From the NCBI GenBank assembly GCA_022393335.1, contig JAJEKB010021931.1, forward strand, positions 1-64,000: a stretch of DNA of 64,000 nt, written 5' to 3'. A program made the translations under genes and the position numbers. The notes under the pieces were generated by a model. That model was given only the letters and a program-made list of their open reading frames with translations. It did no database searches and had not been told where the DNA came from. This document shows positions 36,580-47,100 of the stretch, in pieces. The stretch is from Macrotrachela quadricornifera. Lineage: Eukaryota > Rotifera > Eurotatoria > Philodinida > Philodinidae. Within the stretch, counting starts at the first letter, position 1, and each line of letters starts with the position of its first letter.

Positions 36580-36770
36580 CTTGAAGACACCACAAACTCC
36601 TATTTTCTCCCTTAATCATGTCCTATTGTAATTCTTTCCTAATCATGTCAATTAATTCTTTTTTGTATATTATGTGCTAGAAAATTTATATCAAATTTAA
36701 GTGGCCAGGACCAACAAGGTCAACCCACTCCAATAAAGCATTTCATAATAATAATAATAGTATTTTTCTT

Positions 36771-37943
36771 CATCAGAGGAAATAGATGTATTAATGCCTC
36801 GTCATTATGTAACGAACCTTTAATAATGTTCTATTTGATTCCACTTGAATGACAATTATGCAAAATATGCATCCATAATAAAAACTTAATAATATTAGAG
36901 TAAATGGATTTGGTTTAATGCATCGTATTATTGTGTATTAATTTGATTAAGGATTTATTGTTTGCTGACGCTTGAATAACAAATCGAAGCATCGTTTCTT
37001 TAATCAGATAAATTTGTCAAATTTATCAAGAATAAATTTCAGCTAAATTCAAAATAGCTACGATGCTACTTGAGTGAACCTTCAAGTCAATAAATAACGT
37101 ATAGACTCAAAACAATACTTTCATATTTCGCCGAAAAATGTATTTGCGGTAGGTGTACTCCCTTGAAGTTACTTTTCGCCGAAGACGGTTTCTCCAACAT
37201 CAATCTCACGGATTCCAACATCCTCGAATGAATCCATAATTGGAAATACATCGAAATTGAATCTGATTACTAATTCAGGCATATTATTTTGAATAATTAG
37301 TTTACAACTAACATTAAATGAAGGAATCCAATGCTAATAGCATCGAAAAAACAAAACAAAAAATTCTAAAAGGAATAAAAAGTAATGGGAGTAATATTTT
37401 GGATGCTAAAATATATATAAAATTTTACCCGCATATTTCTGGAAAGTATGTGAGTAATAGAATCACTCTTTCTCATGTAAATTATACTCCCATTTTACTA
37501 TTATGATTAAAAGAAAATGGAAGGAGGCTATTAATTAAAGTATTTTATATATGATGTGAATATTCACTTCTCAGCAAACTGAACAAGCAACAAGAGTATA
37601 TGTACAGATATGTTTTTTAGCAACGAGTTCACAAATATGTAACAATAGGACGAAAACATCCACTGTGCTTCGTTGAAGTTTCATAACAGCCAAAACGGCT
37701 AACGGTCAACCAGTATGGCTAAAGTAGAATTTAAAATCCAGCGAAGTTGAGGTATACCAAATTGTAGAGCACATTTTTCTGTACATGACACTGTCTTTTG
37801 TTTTATTGATCACTGTTTATTAAACGAAAAAATATGGACAAAACATAATTGTGGATCGATTACTATTATTGTATGATTCAACATGGTGCGAGAAAAGTGT
37901 ATGCAACGGGTGAAGGAAAGTGATAATCATCATGTATCCTAAA
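36771..37943. other. Non-coding DNA
   Basis: No gene is supported. A loose inverted pair around tgggagtaata and tatactcccat lies near 37385-37500. Confidence 0.5.
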
Positions 37944-38916
37944 TACTTAGGGGTATCCAAAAGTAGTGAGAGTGGTACCTTTTTTGCTTACAGAAAGCTC
38001 GAACAAATTTTCTATTTTTATAAAAAGATAGAGCGTCTCTTGCTCTATTTTTCTATGCTATTTGATCACTATTCATTTAACATCATAGTAATCAAATTTT
38101 GATCAACACTGTTTTTGTTGACACCTAGCTGGTTATTTTAGATCAAAACGCGTGAAGCATTTTGTATTTCATTCTATCATCGTTTAATACGTTGTATTAA
38201 AAAATCAAAATATACCACAAGATGCAGCATGAAAAGCTCTACAATTTATAAACGCCTGCTTGTTTTGTAGTTGCACTTTTTTCTTTTCAAAATGAGGAAA
38301 ACTCTGAGCGACAAAATTTCGACGTTGCGAAAACAGCACCTTGTTTTTGGTAAAAATTGTATTCCTTTTTTCCCATGTCATCTTATTATTATTTGATAAG
38401 TTTCTTAGAAAAACAAAATACACTACAAGATGCAGCTTGAAAAGCTCTACATTTTCCAAAGAACAGCTATAAGAAGATGATATAAGAAAAAACGAATACG
38501 GCTTTTATCAAAAAATGATCCTATTTTCACAACGTCGACACTGCCGCTCAGAGTTTTCCTGGTTCTGAAAACAAAAGAGTGCAATTATAAAATAAGTAGT
38601 CCTTTATAAATTGTGTAGCTTTTCATCCTGTAACGTGTGGTATATTTTGATTATTTAATATAACTTGTTGGACGATGGTAAAATGACAAAATAAAATTCA
38701 AGTGCTTCATTCGTTATGATCTAAAATAACCAGCTAGGTGTCAACAAAAACAGTGTTGATCAAAATTTGATTACTATGATGTTAAATGAATAGTGATCAA
38801 ATAGCATAGAAAAATAGAGCAAAAGACGCTATCTTTTTATAAAAAAAGAAAATTTGTTTGAGCTTTCTGTAAGCAAAAAAGGTACCACTCTCACTACTTT
38901 TGAATACCCTTAAGTA
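37944..38916. repeat. Foldback element, 973 bp
   Basis: The left arm (from tacttaggggtatcc at 37944) and the right arm (ending ggataccct-like sequence inverted, taagta at 38916) are inverted copies of about 400 bp with scattered differences. They share gtgagagtggtaccttttt, gttgacacctagctggttat and aaaactctgagcg. The centre contains more diverged inverted pieces. There is no transposase. It abuts a tRNA-like sequence on its right. Confidence 0.85.
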
Positions 38917-38985
38917 GTTTAACGGTAGAACAGCCGACCGGTTCTCGAAAAATATGGGTTCGATTCCCATTCTGATTTTATGATC
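38912..38985 (+). pseudogene. tRNA-like sequence missing its 5' acceptor strand
   Basis: D-arm/A-box stretch TAGTTTAACGGTAGAAC and a perfect T arm ATGGG-TTCGATT-CCCAT at tRNA spacing. The 3' acceptor strand has no partner, because the foldback element's end replaces the expected 5' strand. It looks like a tRNA or tRNA-derived SINE cut by the insertion. Confidence 0.45.
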
Positions 38986-39640
38986 TTTACTTTACAAGTC
39001 TTTCGCGCTTGTTAAGACATATTCATGTGGTCGCATTTAATTAAAATCGAATGTTTCACCGTGGAAAAGTGAGACGATTGCTTATTTATAAACTCTTTAT
39101 TTTATATTTTCATACTCTCACACCTACCCCACCTTAATGAAATACATTGGTTGTGATAATATGCTTTCACAAATAAGAAACAAAATGAAAAGAAAAAAAA
39201 GAAAAGAAAGAGCTCAAAAAAAATACGGCTGATGCTTGTACAAATAAATCTATAATCACCAATTTCTTCGTTTTCATCTAAACTGTCGAACAACAACGTC
39301 ATTCAAGTGGTATAAAACAGTGGTGAATGTTGAAAAAGCTGTATGTGTCGTCTCTTCGACTGCGTTGCGCACATTTTTCTATACTTAGGACGAAAAAAAC
39401 ATCCAAGTAGATACGAGAGCAATTTTTTTCGAGGATACAGTGCAAGAGTGAAAAGAGAATGAGCATCCAATGACCTGAGCACCACAGCACAGTGGGGAGC
39501 TTTCGCATACCAGGCGGACATGTAACTTTTTTGCCTGAAAATGGATTTGCATAGCTTAGAAGTGGCCATACATCACTTAGAATATCATTCTAAACAAAAT
39601 AAACCATTTTCTGAAAAAACAAATTTTTTCTCAAAAAAAG
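38986..39640. other. Non-coding DNA
   Basis: A/T homopolymers and no supported gene. A block near 39486-39522 (gcacagtgggga ... accaggcggacatg) resembles part of the orphan frame at 40674-41039, in opposite orientation. Confidence 0.4.
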
Positions 39641-39649
39641 CCTGTGGAG

Positions 39650-40450
39650 GACCTCAGCCACATTTCTCGAAACAATTTTTTTATTAGAAAATATATCGTT
39701 TTGTACACCATTCGACGCGGTTTTACGTGCCAATTTCGAATATCACCTTGGTTTTTCGCTAAGACGCTTATTTAAGGAAAAAAACACAGATGACTTTTTT
39801 TCTAAGCTTTTCCTGCAAAGAGGTCAAAATTTTTTTTTTCAGAAAACTGCTTTTATTATATATGATTCGACGCAGCTCGACGAGCTGGTTCCAAATATCA
39901 CTTTAGTTTTGCACCAAAATGATGCCTTGTTTTAAAAAATAGGGATTCGGGGGCAAAAACCTCATTTTTTAGGAGACTCATAGCACCGGTTAAACTCATC
40001 ACCGCCAAGTTGCGCTATGGCCAACGATGAATCAGACATGGAAGAATGATTACTGAAAGTTTGAGATCGATCGCACTTAAACTCTTTGTAGCGTTTTAAA
40101 AATACGGAAAGGGTGTTTTTCAAAAGTTTGTCGGGCCCAGGAACCAACTTTTTTTTTTGAGAAATACTACTTGTTATATATGATTCGATGCAGTTTCGTG
40201 AGCTGATTCCGAATATCACGTTGGTTTTGCGTCAAAATATTCTCATTTTCTCAAAATTAGCCATTCCTGGGCAGAAACCTGGGTTTTTGTGAGGCTCCTA
40301 GCTCAGCCTGTGTTCACTAATGCAACATTGCGCTGTGGTCAATGATAAATCACCCAAAGAAGAATGGATGGTAAAAATTTGAGTTCAATCGGGCGAAACT
40401 TCTTTGTAGCGTTCACAAAATACGGTCTGACCTGTTTTTTGACGTAGTAT
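39650..40450. repeat. Degenerate tandem repeat, about 316 bp period
   Basis: The block attcgacgcag..gagctg.ttcc.aatatcac.tt.gttttgc recurs at about 39705, 39868 and 40184. The last two are followed by matching stretches (tgcgctatggccaa/tgcgctgtggtcaa and ctctttgtagcgtt/ttctttgtagcgtt). The first interval is truncated to about 160 bp. Confidence 0.75.
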
Positions 40451-40673
40451 GGGTCCAATAATAATTTTTTTTCTATTCCATTTTTGGTTCAATCGAAATA
40501 ATTTTTTCATGCAATATAGCTTATGTGTCAATCATTCGTTTCAGATAGTTTTTCTTTTTAAAATGTTTTGAGAAGTTCAGAAAAAGAATGGTTTCCGTAT
40601 AATTATTGATTTATGAACAATTTTTGAGAATGAGCACTTTTTGGGGTATGACTTGATTTCTGGAAATTCAATT

Positions 40674-41039
40674 TTAGGGTAAGATAGACTGACCATAGAT
40701 GTATTCATTCCAATATTTGAACTTTGGAAAATAGAGATATCGGTCATGTCCGCCTGGTTCCCCACTGTGCACGGTGATGTAGTCGATGTTAAAACAATTG
40801 GTGAATTGATCAGTGGAAGGCAGAAATCTAACGTTAGAAGAATCATAAATAAACCAAGGATAGATCAATTTTAATATCTTTACCAAAAGCTCCTCCACAT
40901 GTGCAGAGTCAACAACGCCTGTAAGCTTGATACCGAACTGTTTGATCCCTCTTTCGTGCTGTTGACGAACAACAAGAGCAAAGAAACGGATATCTAAAGC
41001 TTGAGTATGGTCAGAAATATCATGAATATTGTCGTAGAA
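40674..41039 (-). pseudogene. Orphan protein fragment of unknown function
   Basis: A 121-codon frame on the minus strand, open from just after a TGA at 41040-41042 to TAA at 40674-40676. Composition is protein-like (for example RFFALVVRQQHERGIKQFGI and DRYLYFPKFKYWNEYIYG), unlike the repeat-derived frames around it. There is no initiator ATG at the start and no clear splice acceptor, so it is either an exon with unrecognised borders or a gene remnant. I do not recognise the family. It lies head to head with the coiled-coil gene 100 bases away. Confidence 0.4.
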
Positions 41040-41138
41040 TCATTAATAAATCAGGATGTCTCTGTCGCTTAAAAATCACGATAAGAAAATGGATGACAGC
41101 TTTTTTGTTCATTTTTAAAGAATCAATTTACTTGAAAG

Positions 41139-44100
41139 ATGGGATTCGGAAGTAGTCGATCATTGACTAAAGAAGTTCAAACAATGCCACCTAGAGCGGA
41201 CAATAATGTCATACTCACAAACAATTCACAACCTTCAAATATTAGAAGTACAGCTAGTGTATCCAGTGGAAAATATGATACTCCATCAACTTTGCCGAGT
41301 AAACCATTCAATATCGAAAAGAAAACCTCATCACAAATACCACCCGAAGCCAGACCCATTGATCAGGGATCGCTAGAACGTATTCCTGTACAAGATTCGA
41401 ACAATTTTCACTGCATTTATGAACCTTTTGAGGTAAGGCGTATCTATTGAAAAACTACTGCTATAGGAAATAGCAGTATGTAGAAAGTCATTATTATGTA
41501 TATGTTACTTCAAATCAGATTTCTTGAAAAACAGAAAAGTATTTCACTGATGGACGTTTAATATATCCATGGGCATCTTGAGGAAGTTTCTTTTTTCTAG
41601 TTCGAAATAAATGCACCCAAGCCACCCACAGCATCTTCATCACAAATACCACCCAAAGCCATCCGGCCCATTGATCTGGGGTCGCTAGAACGTATTCTTG
41701 TACACGAAGCGAATTTTTATGCCAGTATTAATAACACTTTTGAGGTAAGGCATATCTATTGAAAAACTACTGCTGCAGGAAATAGCAGTATGTAGAAAGT
41801 CGTGACACGACATATACGTGCCGACAATTACGCGCACGACATAAGCGCAGAGAACGTGAACCCGCACGACGGATGCGCGTAAAATAATTTGTTTTTTCAT
41901 TTTGTTCTTTTTTGATTGAATTGCTCATATGTATTTACAGAAATAAAAATGTTCTGTCAGCGAGATTTGATTATTAAGCAAATACATAAAAGCTACTAAT
42001 GAGAATCAAAGGATTATCTAATTTTAACATCAAACTTACTTTTTGCAGCAAAAAGAGATTAAAACTATACGAAATAAATTAGATTAAAGTACAAGGAGAA
42101 GGCACATGTATATAAATGTATTTTAATAGTTTTTTAAGATATAAATGTCGCTTATAGAATAAGTAAAAGGCAAAAACCAACTTCTACTTGATGGTTATCG
42201 ATACAGTTGAAATAGATTAGTTTGGCGCTGTGCTACAAACAGCTGCAGAGCACGTGCTCGTTATGATGATGGAATTTATACAGCTTATTAAGATCAAATA
42301 TGTCCGGCACCAGACCAAGATGAAATTGAAAACTAATTTTGTGAAACACGATCTAAAAGTGTGTTGAAGTGTTTAAGTGCAGAAATGTGGACCCCCCCCC
42401 CCCCCCCAGATGTGACAGACACCCTTAGCAACAGCACAAGACAGACATCACAGACCGTGACCGACAGGCAAGAGTACCATCTCAAACCGTAACCTACATC
42501 TTGATGTATTAGTTAATTATTTGATTAGTCTTTAACTAATTAAATAGGTTTAACTGATTAATTGGGTTTTAATTAATTAATTCGTGTCTGATTAAGCAAT
42601 TAATGTTTATTTAGTTAATTAATTAGCGTTTAATTAATTAAATACCTATTGCAGATCGTGACCAGCACCTAATCTGATTAATTGATTCGCATCTAATTGA
42701 TTAATTATCCGTTAGTGACAGGATGTTGGGCTCCTCATAGAGAGTAAGAATTGCGGTCGAAAGTCATCACATATTGTGACAGATAGCTTCAGGATACTAT
42801 CAAGGTTCATGCATAACTCAAATCTAGTTAAAATATCAATGGAGTATCTCCTCATTGAAGTTCTATGGTTTATGGTCAGGAATAACGCAGAAGCATGCCC
42901 AGTTATACATAAAACACCAATTTTTTGAGAATTACTAACAATGAGTGTATCGTGTTTCACATTTTTAATCCAGGAGGGATTGCGCTAAAAGCTTTTCTAT
43001 CAGCAGTTACACATAAATGCCCACGCGTTCATAATTCAAATCAAAGGAGCAGGGCGGGTAAGGGTGATTTCTCGCCCCCATCAAAATTGATTTATTGCTA
43101 TTACATTCGAATAAGGAATTGTTCCTGATCACTTTTTTCAACTTTATTTCGCGAAAAATGGCATTCATAATTTTTGTGCCTGGATCCTCTGCAGGTATCA
43201 TGGAAAAAAAAAATTTCTTTTTTCACGAGTAAAAACTAGTTGAGCTTGTAGATTCAAGGGTGCTGATTACAAATATTGCGATAAGCTTTCTCAAAACTAC
43301 TAAATTTCTTATATAGTCCGAACCACTCTCTGAGCCCCATTTTTCATTATTAGGGTCCTCATAGAATAACCATTCTTCGAAATTCAGTGAAAGCTATCTT
43401 TTCTAACTCAAAACTTTGAGTTCTCTACGAATCTGAGCTTTTTACGCCCAAAAAAATGTACTCTATGGAAAAAGAATGGCGATTTCGGAGCAGAAATTGA
43501 CCCTTTATTGGGGTACATATATCTTTATCCTCATAGACTTTTATGAAGACAGTCTTGAAGCAATGTCAAATTTTGATCATAAGTGTAGTTTTTCAAGCTC
43601 TATCGACTGGTGATCTCAAAAATTAGAAAAAAACTGTGCAACAGGGCCAAAAATCAAGAAAACTAGTAAATTTTGTAAAATTGCCGTGGGAGACCACAGG
43701 CACCAAAAAACGTAACATCTTCAAATCAACTCATATATACCTCACTTAATAGAGCTCAATGAATTATTCTTATAGCAAAAGAAATTACGACTCTTCATTA
43801 TCTCTTTCGCGAGATATAGCCCTCACAGGATTTGGTGGTCATTGTGCCTTGTGGAGGCTATATCTCGCGAAAGAGATAATGAAGAGTCGTAATTTCTTTT
43901 GCTATAAGAATAATTCATTGAGCTCTATTAAGTGAGGTATATATGAGTTGATTTGAAGATGTTACGTTTTTTGGTGCCTGTGGTCTCCCACGGCAATTTT
44001 ACAAAATTTACTAGTTTTCTTGATTTTTGGCCCTGTTGCACAGTTTTTTTCTAATTTTTGAGATCACCAGTCGATAGAGCTTGAAAAACTACACTTATGA

Positions 44101-47100
44101 TCAAAATTTGACATTGCTTCAAGACTGTCTTCATAAAAGTCTATGAGGATAAAGATATATGTACCCCAATAAAGGGTCAATTTCTGCTCCGAAATCGCCA
44201 TTCTTTTTCCATAGAGTACATTTTTTTGGGCGTAAAAAGCTCAGATTCGTAGAGAACTCAAAGTTTTGAGTTAGAAAAGATAGCTTTCACTGAATTTCGA
44301 AGAATGGTTATTCTATGAGGACCCTAATAATGAAAAATGGGGCTCAGAGAGTGGTTCGGACTATATAAGAAATTTAGTAGTTTTGAGAAAGCTTATCGCA
44401 ATATTTGTAATCAGCACCCTTGAATCTACAAGCTCAACTAGTTTTTACTCGTGAAAAAAGAAATTTTTTTTTTCCATGATACCTGCAGAGGATCCAGGCA
44501 CAAAAATTATGAATGCCATTTTTCGCGAAATAAAGTTGAAATAAATGCGGAAACCTCGGATTTAGATCTGAGAGTTATGTGTACTTCAAAAAGCGAATAA
44601 GACAGATGAGTTATCCAAGAATGTGTCGAATAGAGCCCGTGGGGTCCGGATCTGAAAATTTTAGGTTGATTTAGTCTAGGTAAGTTCTGAGTCTGTAAAT
44701 TATTATTGATTAGAAAAAATATTCACTATACACAATAATTCTTGCTTTGATTTTCTTTAGTTTTTGTTTATTTTTTTCAGAAAATGATGAATTTATTTAT
44801 GAATAAGTTAGGATTTTGTATTTATTACAACGGTACTCATTATGCTTCTTTTTTACTTTTTCAAGGTAACCCTCAACAACTGCTATCATGCTTTGACTTA
44901 ATTAACATGTGTTTATAATATGAAATATAATTTGAAACAAGCTTTAACTAAAAGAGGAAATATTTATTTATGCGGATAAATAAAGTCTTCGGAACTAAGT
45001 CCTCATCACGTCTTATCTGGCAAAAAGAGGGCATCCGCACAGCCTAAGGGGTAGTTCCTCAGTGCGCTTAATGATGAATTTTTTTTTAGACAGATTGATC
45101 AAAATCAATCTATCGTGAAATTCACTTTTCGAGTACATAAAAATAATGTTGGTTCTATCAAGAACAAGCGAATATCGCACAGACACACTATTAAGGTATA
45201 TGGCTTTTTCATGGTTTTTCGCAAGTGTCATATTGAATAAATATTAACCGTAGAATATCTATCCCTATTATTTTGCATCATTTTATAGCTCTTAACGAGT
45301 TCTATCTACTCTGAAAAAATTGATATTGGTAATATGGAAAACAAACAAATACCACACTGACACATTGTCTAGATATATAAGTCTTTCATAGTTTTTCGAC
45401 ACTGTCATACAGAGGAAATCTTGTCCGCAACCTATTTACCCCTATAACTTAGCGTCATTTTGTAGCCCATGAAATTATCTATCTAAAGGTATATGATAGT
45501 TGAAGTTTTATTTTGATGATAATAAATCTTTTCTTTAAAGAAAATTAGAAAAAATTCGAAAAGGTCATTATTTACATAGAAAATGAGAATATTTTTATCG
45601 TAATGCAGCAAATTCTTAACGGATCCCCCTCATCTTCGAACTTGACTGAGATATTGATTAGATCATTCTATGTACAAAATTTCATGACAATTGGATGAGC
45701 CTTTCAAAAGCTATCGTGCAAACGGACGGACGGCCGAGCACGCTGACCGATTCTAGAGTCTATGAACTTTTTGAGTACACAAAAAGGACTGTTTGAGTAG
45801 ACCAATTCAATTATCTAACGAGAAATTTTTATAGATATAAGTCAAACTGAAGTAGAATGCATTATTAGTTATTAGCACATGGTTTATGTCACGACTAAAC
45901 AGTAAAAATAATTGACGACAAATTGATTTTGATCGAACTCTTTAAAAACTATCTATCTTGAGTATATGCTCAGCATTTTGACCTTATCTCGTGAACGAAT
46001 TGGCCATTTGAGCTCTGGGACATCTCATTTGGACAGAAAACAGTTTAGTCTACAAATTCATTCTACTCAAATGAGTAAGTTTTGAGATAAAAGAAGTGAT
46101 ACAATTCAAAAACTGAGGAAATTCGAAGCAATATTACACTGCGAGAGGTAGTATTTTGGATTTTTCTCACCCGGTGCACGAGATCTTAGGCTTATTTTTC
46201 TATAAGAAATAGATCTCATCAAAACACATAATTTGCCACTGAATTGAAAGAATAAAAAACCTGGGGAAGCAAGCTACCATGGATGATACTATAGTCGACT
46301 CTATCTAGTGACCATTGATTCAACTCCCACAGTGATATAATATCTTTAGAAATCACACAGATCGAGTTCAGATTCGTGATCAGCTTAGAAAACTGGGTAT
46401 GGAGGAGTTATTTCAAAATGGATTTGGGATTGTATCTACCGAGATTATGGTCACAGGTAACCTCATAGATCTATGACAGATATATGATATACAGAGACAT
46501 CAGTATTTTCATAATAATCCACCAATATAAATAGCTATCGAGTTCGAATTTTTTCCATTTGATAACTCTTTTTAGTAGCGACAAAACCATGCATCTAGAA
46601 CACCCCAAAACCACTAGTCACCTGAGACATATTTACGTACACTGGCCTCAAGATACAAATTTTGTGCATTTTGAGACCCTGTTTAGGCAACTTTCACTTA
46701 AAAAACTACGATTTCATTCAAAAGTAGTATCATATTCGAAATTAGCGTTAAAAACTGAGTCGATTCATATATATTTTAAATAGTTCTGAGAAAAACTTTT
46801 TTTTTGAAAAAATCCCTGTATCCCCCCTCAGGGATGGTCTCGTGAATAATGACAATTTTCTCGATAACTTAGCTATTTCTTGACGGATCGTTCTCATCTT
46901 TGAATTCCACCGAGATATTGATGGACAACTCTGTGCACAAAATTTCAGCTCAATCGAATGTAACTGTGAAAAGTTATCGTGTAAACGGCCGGCAGGCCGG
47001 CCGGACGGACACACAGACCGATTTTAGTAGTGTACTCACTTTTTGAGTACACAAAAAGTGATCAGGAACATTTCCTTATTCGAATGTAATAGCAATAAAT

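Larger units (their letters stand above)
31900..36770 (+). mobile_element. Non-LTR (LINE) retrotransposon, Jockey-like
   Basis: Two overlapping genes on the plus strand, ORF1 with CCHC knuckles and ORF2 with an APE-type endonuclease and reverse transcriptase, followed by a 3' end of (ATA/AAT)n at about 36750-36768. The 5' boundary is approximate. No RNase H domain is visible after the reverse transcriptase, which favours a Jockey/CR1-type group over the I group. No target duplication was found. The near-intact frames suggest fairly recent activity. Confidence 0.9.

Noticed and set aside
39102..39569. Three overlapping minus-strand frames of 66-88 codons
   Set aside because: Overlapping frames with low-complexity stretches, no domain, no splice structure and no agreement on a single frame.
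43822..43855. CRISPR-like or hairpin-spacer interpretation of the palindrome centre
   Set aside because: There is a single inverted pair with one spacer, no direct repeats and a eukaryotic context.
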